Numbered from the stretch's first letter, positions 34,296 through 41,549 are shown. The stretch: DNA of 54,900 nt from Candidatus Onthousia faecavium (GCA_018711135.1 DVIS01000033.1:1-54900); one strand, 5' to 3'. Numbers and translations are program-made. Notes: generated by a model from the sequence alone, not told the origin.

Positions 34296-35045
34296 TTACC
34301 ACCTCAAAACTTTAATAATAATAGCTATAGGACTAGAAATAACAATAACTAATAATATACACAGTAAATAATCTGATATAGTATAAACAAAAGAAAATTC
34401 TTCTGGAATATTATCACCTAAAACTAATTTAGAAATAGTATGAAAATCATTATCATCAAATATAATAATATCTTTATCAAACTCAGTTAAATATAAATCA
34501 GTATAGGAATAAGTATCAGTAGTATTAAATTGACCATAAATATTAGATGAATTATTTATGTCATAAAAATAAAAAGTATCAACACCATTAGCAGTGAATT
34601 TAATTGGAATATCAGAATATAAAACAAAGTTTTCAAAAGAATTTTTAGAGGTACGATAAATAAAATCAGCATTAGATTTTACGAAATTATAATTTTCGTC
34701 AAAATAATATATATTAAAACCAGAAGAAGAAAAAATATAAAGGAAATTACTATTACTAGAATTATATCCAAAATTTATTGTAGTATTTGATAAAATACAA
34801 GATAAAACGTATCTATTAGATGAATTAGGTTGATAAAATAAAATACACTTATCCCCTTCCCTTTGTTCAACATTAGAATCACTATAAAGAGTATTCTTAA
34901 TATCTAATCCTTCTCCATTTTTAATATCAAAATCTTCGACAATATTATAGTATGGAATGTATAAATCTTCTCCAGCAGCAAAAACATCACTAGGAATTAA
35001 AAATATTGAAAATAATAAACCAAATATAATTATATAATTCTTCAT
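34296..35045 (-). CDS. Prophage exported, membrane-anchored surface protein (second pIII-like)
   Basis: A 249-residue protein with a signal peptide (FGLLFSIFLIPSDVFAA; cleavage probably after the final Ala), an Asn-, Ser- and Tyr-rich exterior domain of about 190 residues, and a C-terminal membrane helix (LLCILLVIVISSPIAIII) followed by KVLRW. This is the layout of the pIII adsorption protein of filamentous phages. The signal peptide is almost identical to that of the gene at 35192. The start ATGA overlaps the stop of the small gene upstream. Confidence 0.72.
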   Translation of the reverse strand: MKNYIIIFGLLFSIFLIPSDVFAAGEDLYIPYYNIVEDFDIKNGEGLDIKNTLYSDSNVEQREGDKCILFYQPNSSNRYVLSCILSNTTINFGYNSSNSNFLYIFSSSGFNIYYFDENYNFVKSNADFIYRTSKNSFENFVLYSDIPIKFTANGVDTFYFYDINNSSNIYGQFNTTDTYSYTDLYLTEFDKDIIIFDDNDFHTISKLVLGDNIPEEFSFVYTISDYLLCILLVIVISSPIAIIIKVLRW

Positions 35046-35176
35046 TTCTTTTCAACCCATGGAGCAACTAATAAACCATAAATAGTTAACAAACAAATAA
35101 GCATAAAAATTATAGGAACAATAAAACTTATCTCTTGAGGAAAAACACCTAAGAAATCAACTAATATATCATACAA
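35042..35176 (-). CDS. Prophage tiny membrane protein (44 residues)
   Basis: TTG start at 35176 with AAAGGAG at 8-base spacing; it reads through to TGA at 35042-35044 and overlaps the next ATG. One membrane helix (about residues 19-37, IVPIIFMLICLLTIYGLLV) and a basic end VEKK. Found by reading the 146-base gap between the two surface-protein genes. Probably a minor virion or assembly protein. Confidence 0.6.
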   Translation of the reverse strand: MYDILVDFLGVFPQEISFIVPIIFMLICLLTIYGLLVAPWVEKK

Positions 35177-35191
35177 ATTACTCACTCCTTT

Positions 35192-36295
35192 CTATTTTAA
35201 ACATTTAATTATTAAAATTAAAATTCCTAATATAAAAACAGAATATAATCCTACAGTAATAATAGGTGGAAAAGCACTCATTGAAATAGTAAAAATAGTA
35301 CCTACAACTGCAAAAGCTGAAACCATTTGACCTAGCAAATCTGGAATCATAGACAATATATCACCTAAATTAGAAGGAACATCAAAAATAGTACCATTAT
35401 TACCAATTGATTCAGAAATATCTTGATGATTAGAAAAATCTAAATTATTACCGTTAGTATCTATAATACTAGAATTTGAAGAAAAAGATAAATTGTCATC
35501 TAAAAGAGAATCAAAACCATTTAAATATTTACTAGAATCAAAATAACGCGAAAATTCTATAGTTTCATAATAAGGAACACCATTTAATGTAAATTGATCA
35601 GTTGGATCGGAAATAGTAAAAAACATATCATCATATTGATACATAGGATCAAGTGGAAGATTAACAGATAAATTAAATATAATTATTTTATCCTCTTTAT
35701 TTAAATAATTAGAAAAAAATGTTAAAGAACCTAACTTATTAGGCAAATCTGAAGAAAGTGGAATTCTTTGTTCTACACGAGTAGAATCTCCAGACAATCT
35801 CAACATGATTTTGTCAGTATAAGAAAAACTTATAACATAATTAGCAGATTTATCAGCTTTTAAAAAAACATAATAAGGAAGCTTATCAATTATTTCAGAA
35901 GCTTGTAAAAAAGAACTATTACCATATTCAAAATAAACAGAATATAAATCACTAAGATAAGGCTCTGTAAACTTTGATTTATCTTTAGGAATATATTTTT
36001 CTAAACCAACACGAGAAATATCAAAACGTTCATTCATAACCTCATAATCATTATAACCATAAAAAAAATATGCTTTATAAGTATCAGAACCTATCTTTAA
36101 ATTTAAATAAGTTAAATCATCTGAACGTTTAACAATCTCGCCTAATCCAGTAACATCTACCTCATCAATACAATTAAATGAACTAAAAGAACAAGCTTTA
36201 TTGTTTGTATCAGCAGCAAATACGTCACTAGGAATTAAAAAAATTGAAAACAATAAACCAAATAAAATTAAATAATTATTTTTTTTCAATATCAT
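35192..36295 (-). CDS. Prophage exported, membrane-anchored surface protein (first pIII-like)
   Basis: A 367-residue protein with signal peptide (LFGLLFSIFLIPSDVFAA), a Ser-, Asp-, Tyr- and Asn-rich exterior of about 280 residues, and a C-terminal hydrophobic region with two possible helices (MVSAFAVVGTIFTISM and GLYSVFILGILILII), then KCLK. It is probably a receptor-binding or assembly-terminating virion protein. GGTGAT with good spacing supports ATG 36295; the frame starts at a GTG within that site. Its signal peptide is shared with the 249-residue gene downstream. Confidence 0.72.
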   Translation of the reverse strand: MILKKNNYLILFGLLFSIFLIPSDVFAADTNNKACSFSSFNCIDEVDVTGLGEIVKRSDDLTYLNLKIGSDTYKAYFFYGYNDYEVMNERFDISRVGLEKYIPKDKSKFTEPYLSDLYSVYFEYGNSSFLQASEIIDKLPYYVFLKADKSANYVISFSYTDKIMLRLSGDSTRVEQRIPLSSDLPNKLGSLTFFSNYLNKEDKIIIFNLSVNLPLDPMYQYDDMFFTISDPTDQFTLNGVPYYETIEFSRYFDSSKYLNGFDSLLDDNLSFSSNSSIIDTNGNNLDFSNHQDISESIGNNGTIFDVPSNLGDILSMIPDLLGQMVSAFAVVGTIFTISMSAFPPIITVGLYSVFILGILILIIKCLK

Positions 36296-36380
36296 CTTTA
36301 TTATCACCAAAAATATTAAATTTTTTACAAAGGAAAATAGCTAATAATAAAGAAAAAATAATAACTAAAAAATTAATCAT
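36276..36380 (-). CDS. Prophage tiny membrane protein (34 residues)
   Basis: ATG 36380 follows GAGAGG; the product has one membrane helix (INFLVIIFSLLLAIFLC) and a polar tail GDNKDDIEKK. It overlaps the start of the large surface-protein gene by 20 bases, consistent with coupled translation. The size matches the pVII/pIX class of tiny virion proteins, by size and topology only. Confidence 0.58.
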   Translation of the reverse strand: MINFLVIIFSLLLAIFLCKKFNIFGDNKDDIEKK

Positions 36381-36492
36381 AAAAACTTAACCTCTCTTTC
36401 TTTAAAATTTCAACAAAAGATATTTTTTCAAGTAACTTAAGCAAAAAACAATTATCAGCTACTACTAATTCAACTTTATAAATAAATATCAC
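36373..36492 (-). CDS. Possible 39-residue prophage peptide
   Basis: A continuous frame from GTG 36492 to TAA at 36373, overlapping the next start codon. AAAGGGTG lies at the GTG itself, so the true initiation codon is uncertain. Product (about 39 residues) is amphipathic with KLLEKISF and a basic stretch. It could be a real small protein or just leader sequence between terminator and surface genes. Confidence 0.3.
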   Translation of the reverse strand: MIFIYKVELVVADNCFLLKLLEKISFVEILKKERLSFYD

Positions 36493-36511
36493 CCTTTCGT
36501 ATAAAATAAAA

Positions 36512-36531
36512 GAGAGCAGTTACCTACTCTC
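36512..36531 (-). terminator. Terminator directly after the coat-like genes
   Basis: On the minus strand an eight-base-pair stem GAGAGTAG / CTGCTCTC (one T-G pair) with loop GTAA, followed by TTTTATTTT. Filamentous phages use a terminator after the major coat gene to make coat mRNA abundant; the placement here is the same. Confidence 0.72.
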
Positions 36532-36534
36532 AAA

Positions 36535-36720
36535 CTAAAATATCTTCTTAAGCACCTTGATAGCAGTAAATACAGCAATTACTCCAAAAGGAACTAATAA
36601 GATTGGGTTAGAGGTCATAACCTCTAAAAAATCAACAGCCCAACCAGTTACAGCAGTAACAATAGTACCTAAAGTAGTAAGATAAGTACTTAAATCCATA
36701 ACAGCAGCAATCTGTGGCAT
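36535..36720 (-). CDS. Major coat protein-like (copy 2)
   Basis: A 61-residue protein: short N-terminus, an amphipathic stretch (LSTYLTTLGTIVTAVTGWAVDF), one membrane helix (PILLVPFGVIAVFTAI) and a basic C-terminus KVLKKIF. This is the plan of mature filamentous-phage coat proteins (membrane helix plus basic end facing DNA). There is no cleavable signal peptide. Ribosome site AAAGGAG at 8 bases. About 70 percent identical to copy 1 over the last 50 residues. Confidence 0.75.
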   Translation of the reverse strand: MPQIAAVMDLSTYLTTLGTIVTAVTGWAVDFLEVMTSNPILLVPFGVIAVFTAIKVLKKIF

Positions 36721-36737
36721 AACTTAAACTCCTTTCA

Positions 36738-36935
36738 CTAAAAAATTTTCTTCAAAACTTTTATAGCAGTGAAAACAGCAATTACTCCAAAAGGCACTAA
36801 AAGAATCGTATTGGTAGTTAATACCTCTAAGAAACTAACAGCCCAACTAGTTACAGAACTAACAATAGTACCTAAAGTTTCTAGATAAGTAGATAAACCC
36901 ATGGTAGTAGTAACATCAGTAGCAACTTGAAGTAT
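36738..36935 (-). CDS. Major coat protein-like (copy 1), probable ATA start
   Basis: About 65 residues, paralogous to the next gene: LSTYLETLGTIVSSVTSWAVSF, then ILLVPFGVIAVFTAIKVLKKIF identical at the end. The only ATG (36953) overlaps the AAAGGAG ribosome site. At the position equivalent to the ATG of copy 2 (8 bases after AAAGGAG) there is ATA at 36933-36935, and alignment of (M)LQVATDV with MPQIAAV supports it. GTG at 36942-36944 is the other choice. A strong -10 TATAAT lies upstream near 37000. Confidence 0.7.
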   Translation of the reverse strand: MLQVATDVTTTMGLSTYLETLGTIVSSVTSWAVSFLEVLTTNTILLVPFGVIAVFTAIKVLKKIF

Positions 36936-37018
36936 AGCAATCACTCCTTTCATAGTTTTTATGTTTAAGCTAACACCTCAAATTGCTCAAACTATATTAT
37001 AAAGCAACATCTCTAAAC

Positions 37019-37324
37019 TTAATAATCTAAATAAAACTTATATTGTTCATAATAATCAACCATTTTATGACCATATCCATTAACATATCCAGGAGAACAC
37101 CAATGTTCAGAATCTTGAATAGGTCTATGCTTAGTAATTCTAACAATTAATGTGCCATCTTTTTTCTTATAGATTGAACGACACTCTTTTAAAATAACAG
37201 CATTATAAGGTTTATAAGATGAACTAAAATCAAAAGATAATTGTCTTATATCATCAGAACTAAAATCCTTTAAATAACGATTTCGATAAGATAATCTGCT
37301 ATTATCAAACTCATCACGAATCAA
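37019..37324 (-). CDS. Prophage hypothetical protein
   Basis: A 101-residue soluble protein, Tyr- and Asp-rich, with a TTG start at 37324 after GGGGGTG. The middle (CRSIYKKKDGTLIVRITKHRP) looks like paired beta strands with basic residues, possibly nucleic-acid binding. The end has EHWCSPGYVNGYGHK. I do not recognise a family. It precedes the coat genes. Confidence 0.62.
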   Translation of the reverse strand: MIRDEFDNSRLSYRNRYLKDFSSDDIRQLSFDFSSSYKPYNAVILKECRSIYKKKDGTLIVRITKHRPIQDSEHWCSPGYVNGYGHKMVDYYEQYKFYLDY

Positions 37325-37344
37325 ACCAACACCCCCTTTGAATA

Positions 37345-37650
37345 TTAATCTATTTTAACACTAACAGCTCTAGGTGGTTTAGATGTAGAATATATTTCTA
37401 AACTTAAAGTAGCACTTTTAGGTAATATAACATTCTTATTATTATCAAATATCTTTAAAGAATCGGAACCAGAAATAAAAGAACTTTGAACAACTCCACC
37501 TATATAATTATCTTTTAAATTTTCATCAGGATCAGATAAATAATAAATCTTAACCCCTTGAATTTTATCTCCATCTTTTGTAGAAAAATCTAATTTTTGA
37601 ATAGATATTAATCTAATTTTTTGATTAATAACTGGAAATTTATTATCCAT
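37345..37650 (-). CDS. Prophage small beta-rich protein, possible ssDNA-binding (pV-like)
   Basis: A 101-residue protein composed mainly of predicted beta strands (KIRLISIQKLDF, GVKIYYLS, ATLSLEIYS, RAVSVKID), with no membrane segment. Filamentous phages need a small beta-barrel protein that coats ssDNA. Size, position early in the transcript and strand pattern fit, but no signature confirms it. Start at ATG 37650; codons upstream in frame overlap the ribosome site. Confidence 0.5.
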   Translation of the reverse strand: MDNKFPVINQKIRLISIQKLDFSTKDGDKIQGVKIYYLSDPDENLKDNYIGGVVQSSFISGSDSLKIFDNNKNVILPKSATLSLEIYSTSKPPRAVSVKID

Positions 37651-37667
37651 AAAACATCTCACTTTCT

Positions 37668-37883
37668 TTATTTAAACTTTCTTAAATATAAACGAGCTAA
37701 CTTAATAGCATAAATTAAATCATCAGAACTATAATTAGAATATGGATATTCAATTTTATATAAACCATAATCTGAATTACATAAATACAACATATCTTTA
37801 TAAGTATTTAAATACTTACGTAAATAATCCTTAAGATTTCTAATGCGATATAAATCCTCGTCAATTTTTTCTTTTTCTCTCAT
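37668..37883 (-). CDS. Prophage first-gene hypothetical protein
   Basis: A 71-residue helical, highly charged protein rich in Tyr, Lys and Arg (REKEKIDEDLYRIRNLKDYLRK), unrecognised. Ribosome site TGGAGATG before ATG 37883. As first gene after the palindromic operator at 37898, it could regulate the element. Confidence 0.6.
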   Translation of the reverse strand: MREKEKIDEDLYRIRNLKDYLRKYLNTYKDMLYLCNSDYGLYKIEYPYSNYSSDDLIYAIKLARLYLRKFK

Positions 37884-37897
37884 AGAAAACATCTCCA

Positions 37898-37917
37898 TTC
37901 TAAAATATATTTTAGAA
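37898..37917. promoter_or_regulatory. Perfect 20-bp palindrome before the first prophage gene
   Basis: TTCTAAAATA / TATTTTAGAA, an exact palindrome that ends 14 bases before the first start codon. On the minus strand it also contains -10-like sequence. It is the natural place for a repressor to control the element. Confidence 0.6.
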
Positions 37918-37927
37918 AAGAAAAAAG

Positions 37928-37947
37928 CTTGAGATGTTCATCTCAAG
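37928..37947 (-). terminator. Hairpin at the right end of the prophage
   Basis: Stem CTTGAGAT (37928-37935) / ATCTCAAG (37940-37947) with a strong T-run on the minus strand. It would stop leftward chromosomal transcription from entering the element ahead of its own promoter. Confidence 0.65.
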
Positions 37948-37988
37948 TTTTAAGATATTATGTAAACTAACAACTAAAAAGTTATAAA

Positions 37989-38016
37989 AACTCTCATAGT
38001 ATATATTATGTTAACT
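37989..38016 (+). other. Second dif-like site with divergent XerC arm (right boundary)
   Basis: XerC-side arm AACTCTCATAG, centre TATATA, XerD arm TTATGTTAACT. The centre and XerD arm are identical to the site at 30893-30920; the XerC arm differs at several positions. Such hybrids are what strand exchange between chromosomal dif and a phage attP is expected to leave. Confidence 0.8.
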
Positions 38017-38400
38017 AGCGTTATCGAGAAAAACATTTTCTTTTAATAATTAAAAAATCAAATAAAAAATTAACTATTTATTATTAAGAAAATTAGTTAA
38101 TTTAACATTAATTAAAATTTAAAAAAACAACAACACAACAAAGTAAAACAATTAAAACTATAGGAAAAACATAATACAAAAAAACATTATAATAAGTATT
38201 AAATTCAAAAAAGTTGAAACACTACTAAAATCTAAATTACTCATAAAAAACACCTCTAAAAAAAGTATAACAGATAATAAAATAAATAATAATACTCCCC
38301 TACTATCTAAGATTAACTTTACACACAGTTTACACCTAGAAAGCGATTCTAAATTTTATTATTGATAACAAATAAGATATCGTATAAACATAAGAATGTT
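38017..38400 (-). mobile_element. Remnant of a second related inovirus-like element
   Basis: Right of the second dif-like site the left end of the element recurs. There is a membrane-protein gene with the same ribosome site and MSN-DF start, then the conserved 110-bp noncoding block (38262-38370), joined directly to the last 30 bases of rep (38370-38400, matching 31526-31556). The rest of rep and everything beyond it is missing, and the cruciform segment has been deleted. This indicates an older tandem insertion that decayed. Confidence 0.75.
38158..38244 (-). pseudogene. Broken copy of the prophage two-helix membrane protein
   Basis: ATG 38244 after AGAGGTG; 28 codons (MSNLDFSSVSTF, then hydrophobic residues) end at TAG 38158-38160. 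Another frame continues with a second hydrophobic stretch to about 38108, so the gene seems frameshifted. Homologue of the gene at 30970-31266. Confidence 0.5.
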
Positions 38401-38640
38401 AATCAAGATAATATTAAAATAGAATTTTTAGAATCATATATAATTTTTTCCCGAAGTCAAAAATTGTCTACAATAAGCATTTATATTGCCTGTGGTTCCT
38501 TACTTATTAGTATAATAGTAAACAGTAATAAATTTTCATTATTATTACAATTTCAACTTTTTTAATATACACAATAATTTTATATTATAAATTAAGATAC
38601 TACTCTACTCCCCTTCTCTTTTACTTATTATTTAAGTCCT
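38401..38640. other. Junction stretch with no supported gene
   Basis: Between the rep remnant and the small minus-strand gene. No frame has a ribosome site on either strand. No third dif-like site with a proper 6-base centre is visible, so the right end of the remnant was lost by deletion. Confidence 0.5.
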
Positions 38641-38760
38641 CTATTTCTTTTTCCCTTTTATGCTTATATTATACCAGTCGATGAACTTTTTAATTACATA
38701 AGTTAAAATAACTCCAACTACCGCTATATAAGCTATTATTGCTTCTATATCAATCAGCAC
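38641..38760 (-). CDS. Small membrane protein downstream of the HTH regulator
   Basis: A frame of 39 codons from GTG 38760 to TAG 38641: IDIEAIIAYIAVVGVIL, then TYVIKKFIDWYN, ending in a basic tail KGKKK. One membrane helix. It starts about a dozen bases after the HTH gene and shares AAAGG as ribosome site, although the exact start codon is uncertain. Size and topology resemble small holin-like or toxin-like peptides; the function is unknown. Confidence 0.45.
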   Translation of the reverse strand: MLIDIEAIIAYIAVVGVILTYVIKKFIDWYNISIKGKKK

Positions 38761-38771
38761 CTTTCTTTATA

Positions 38772-39539
38772 TTATACTTTTCTTGATTGTATTTCTGCAA
38801 TTTTTTCTAATACCTCTTTAGCATTACTTTCATTTATTTCTGTATAACCAAGCTCTCTTAAAGCCTGAACTTTTGCTGTATTTAATTCTTGGGTTCTGCT
38901 AAGCTTTTCTTCCTTTTTCTGTTCAATATCCTGAACAAAGCGTTTATGAGTTTCTGCTATTCTGCTTTTTGAAGCACCACCATTATGATACAAAGTCATA
39001 GCAGAAAATAATATACTTTCAAAAATAAATTGTTTGTCTCGATCAAAAGCAAATTCCATTGGATCAGTAAATCCCATTGATTTTGACATATATCCTAAAA
39101 TATATCTAAGTTCATCTGCTGTTTCCATTGATTGTAGATAATGATATAAATATACATAAGTAGTATAAGTATTTTTTGTCTTATCATCTAATAGCTTTTC
39201 TTTTAATAAATTTATAATGTCAGCTAATATTTCTTGTTCTTTTTTATTAAAACATTTTAAATCTGCTAGCACCTCTCTATTTGAAGAATCCTTAACTCCT
39301 TCATTTAAACGACTTTCAACCTCTATTATATAATCATTTGTAACAACAATGTCTTTAATACTGTCTTCACTATCAACATTTAATAAGGCTAATAATTTAA
39401 CTACTTTCTCTTTAGGCCACATATCTAGACTATCTAATGCTAAATAGTTATATAACATTTGTCTAGAAACACCTAAATATTTAGCTAATCTAACCTTTGA
39501 AATTCCAAGCTCTACCAATATATCATTAATACTCTTCAT
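38772..39539 (-). CDS. Helix-turn-helix regulator
   Basis: A 255-residue protein whose first 60 residues form an XRE/Cro-type HTH (ISKVRLAKYLGVSRQMLYNYL). The rest is helical, with a charged middle (KKEQEILADIINLLKEKL) and a predicted coiled coil near residues 205-250, and has no recognised ligand domain. An inverted repeat overlaps its own promoter, so it probably autoregulates. It lies between the element remnant and mnmA, so it could be chromosomal or left from the mobile element. Confidence 0.72.
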   Translation of the reverse strand: MKSINDILVELGISKVRLAKYLGVSRQMLYNYLALDSLDMWPKEKVVKLLALLNVDSEDSIKDIVVTNDYIIEVESRLNEGVKDSSNREVLADLKCFNKKEQEILADIINLLKEKLLDDKTKNTYTTYVYLYHYLQSMETADELRYILGYMSKSMGFTDPMEFAFDRDKQFIFESILFSAMTLYHNGGASKSRIAETHKRFVQDIEQKKEEKLSRTQELNTAKVQALRELGYTEINESNAKEVLEKIAEIQSRKV

Positions 39540-39558
39540 TATTAACCTCCTAGAATAA

Positions 39559-39596
39559 TTTTAATTAATTTTACATCAATAGTCAAGTAAAATTAA
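39559..39596 (-). promoter_or_regulatory. HTH-gene promoter with inverted-repeat operator
   Basis: Arms TTAATTTTAC (39565-39574) and GTAAAATTAA (39587-39596) are exact complements spaced by 12 bases. The minus strand reads -35 TTGACT inside the spacer, and a TAAAAT -10 follows at about 39559. Placement suggests autorepression. Confidence 0.6.
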
Positions 39597-39605
39597 GTAA
39601 ACTAA

Positions 39606-40715
39606 CTATAATAAATACCAGAGCTTTTTATTATCCTTACGGACCTCTTTAACAATGCCTCCACCAAGGCAATATTCGCCATCATAAAAAACGCAAGCTT
39701 GTCCTGGAGTAACAGCTTTAACATCTTTATACGTAACTAATATCTCATTGTTATCTAAATAAGTTAAAGTCACATTAACATCAGGAGCACGATATCTAAA
39801 TTTCGCTGTACAATTAGTTGGTCTTTCATCACAATTAAAGTTAATATCTTCTAAAATAGCACTATCAGAGTACAAGTATTCATTATCTTCTCCTAAAGCG
39901 ACATACAAGATATTTTTCTTTAAATCTTTACCAACCACAAACAACTTATCACTAGTACCACCAATATCAAGACCTTTTCTTTGACCAATTGTATAATACA
40001 TTAAGCCTGTATGCTGACCTAAAACCTCATTTGTTTCAATATTAACAATATCACCTGGTTGATTAGACAAATAATTAGTTAAAAATTGCCGAAAATTTCT
40101 CTCACCAATAAAACAAATACCTGTAGAATCTTTTTTCTTTGCTGTTACAAGGCCATATTTACTAGCAATAGCGCGAACCTCACTTTTATCTTTAATATCT
40201 CCTAAAGGGAATAATACATTCTGTAGTTGTTTCTTACTAACTTGTGACAAAAAATAAGTTTGATCTTTATTCTTCTCATGACTACGCATTAATCTACCAT
40301 TTTCTATTTTAGCATAATGTCCTGTAGCAATATAATCAGCATTTAACTTTTTAGCTTCCTTAACAAAAGAATCAAACTTAATATATTTATTACACATAAT
40401 ATCAGGATTTGGTGTTCTGCCTTTTTTTAATTCATCCAAAAAATAAGTAAACACTTCATCCCAATACTCTTTAATAAAATCAACTCTATATAAAGGAATA
40501 TTTAATTTTTCACATACAGCTTTAGCATCATTATAATCTTCTTCTTGTGGACATATATAATTATTTAAATTAGGATTACCTAAAAAATCATTATTAATAG
40601 TACTATCCCAATTTCTCATAAATAATCCTATTACCTCATAACCTTGTTCTTTTAAAAGAATAGCAGCAACAGAAGAATCCACTCCTCCAGATATTCCAAC
40701 TACAACTCTTTTCAT
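39606..40715 (-). CDS. mnmA: tRNA-specific 2-thiouridylase
   Basis: Makes 2-thiouridine at the wobble base of tRNA-Lys, -Glu and -Gln. A 369-residue PP-loop enzyme: SGGVDSSVAAILL (residues 9-21), GLFMRNWD, PNPDIMCNKYIKF with catalytic Cys, STGICFIGERNFRQFL with the second Cys, and LMYYTIGQRKGLDIGG. Full length, followed by no partner gene. Starts at ATG 40715 after a TAGAGGTGG site. Confidence 0.96.
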   Translation of the reverse strand: MKRVVVGISGGVDSSVAAILLKEQGYEVIGLFMRNWDSTINNDFLGNPNLNNYICPQEEDYNDAKAVCEKLNIPLYRVDFIKEYWDEVFTYFLDELKKGRTPNPDIMCNKYIKFDSFVKEAKKLNADYIATGHYAKIENGRLMRSHEKNKDQTYFLSQVSKKQLQNVLFPLGDIKDKSEVRAIASKYGLVTAKKKDSTGICFIGERNFRQFLTNYLSNQPGDIVNIETNEVLGQHTGLMYYTIGQRKGLDIGGTSDKLFVVGKDLKKNILYVALGEDNEYLYSDSAILEDINFNCDERPTNCTAKFRYRAPDVNVTLTYLDNNEILVTYKDVKAVTPGQACVFYDGEYCLGGGIVKEVRKDNKKLWYLL

Positions 40716-40832
40716 AAACTACCACCTCTAGTTCATATAGACATATTAGTCATATTAACCATATTGACATGCTAATTATACTATATGTTCAGCTTATTTT
40801 CAAGAAAAATACATATAGAAGGAATTGTTATA

Positions 40833-41462
40833 CTAAACAACTAGTTTTATTAAACTAGGAGCAAGAAAAGTTTCAATAAAACTACAAAAAACGTTAATAA
40901 TTAAAACAATAATAAATACTTGTAAATAACGTTTCATAGAATTTCTTAAATTAATATCTTTTCTCCTAAAAAGATAATTAAACAATTTAATACCAAAATA
41001 AAGGGCATAGAAGCCTAAAAATAAGCTCATAAGTAAAGTTATAATCTGATGAGGAAATACGTACATAATAGCCTTCAAAATACCGTTTAAATGATAGGTA
41101 TAAATGATAGAGACAAAAGAAAAACTAAAAATAAAAGCTTTAAAGAATAAACTAATAATAATAAAAGGAATACCTATAATAGAAATACCTAATAAAAAAA
41201 TAAAACTAATAAAGAAAATATTACCAATTAAACTATTAATAAGACCACTTTTATAATTTATATTGCTCTCTTTAATATTAGTAAAAAAACTATCTAAACT
41301 ACTTGCTACTAAGTTATGATCACTTTTACTAATTATTAAAGCATAAATAAGTCCTGCTATTATTCCTAACCCCATAACAACAATCAAAAATAAATATAAT
41401 CTTTTCTGTTCTCTTAACTTGTTATTTACTTTAACTTTTACATTATCTAATTTTAAATCCAT
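40833..41462 (-). CDS. spoIIM: Stage II sporulation protein M family protein
   Basis: A 209-residue protein with five to six hydrophobic segments. SpoIIM, with SpoIID and SpoIIP, remodels septal peptidoglycan during forespore engulfment in Bacillus. Recognition rests on the topology, ISIIGIPFIIISLFFKAFIFSF, and the C-terminal FIETFLAPSLIK, which parallels the Bacillus FEAFLSPFLMK. In Bacillus, spoIIM lies near xerD-deoB; here it is 10 kb away across the dif/prophage region. ATG 41462 follows TAGGTGAT; the upstream GTG is part of that site. Confidence 0.82.
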   Translation of the reverse strand: MDLKLDNVKVKVNNKLREQKRLYLFLIVVMGLGIIAGLIYALIISKSDHNLVASSLDSFFTNIKESNINYKSGLINSLIGNIFFISFIFLLGISIIGIPFIIISLFFKAFIFSFSFVSIIYTYHLNGILKAIMYVFPHQIITLLMSLFLGFYALYFGIKLFNYLFRRKDINLRNSMKRYLQVFIIVLIINVFCSFIETFLAPSLIKLVV

Positions 41463-41549
41463 AACTATCACCTAATAAATGATATTCTAAAAATTATAAT
41501 ATTTTCTCCTTTTCATTTAGCAAAATTAGACTTTATTTTTATTAAATTA

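Larger units (their letters stand above)
30921..38016 (-). mobile_element. Inovirus-like (filamentous phage) prophage integrated at dif
   Basis: About 7.1 kb bounded by two dif-like sites, with all genes on the minus strand. It encodes a Rep_trans initiator, a Zot-type ATPase, two tandem coat-like proteins, two large signal-peptide proteins with C-terminal membrane anchors, a possible ssDNA-binding protein, and at least six tiny membrane proteins. There is no integrase, terminase, portal or tail gene. Size, gene content and dif bounding fit inoviruses that exploit host Xer recombinases. Element genes and flanks share low GC, so composition does not separate them. Confidence 0.88.

Noticed and set aside
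30921-38016. Integrative plasmid or transposon instead of a phage
   Set aside because: No transposase, relaxase or integrase; the Zot ATPase with coat-like and pIII-like genes fits an inovirus better.
38508-38528. Possible third dif-like site (TAGTATAATAGTAAAC)
   Set aside because: The two arms cannot be placed around a 6-base centre without gaps; similarity is due to AT richness.
38362-38565. A plus-strand open frame of 67 codons right of the prophage
   Set aside because: It begins within the rep remnant, which is coded on the other strand, and has no ribosome site. Low-GC noncoding sequence explains it.
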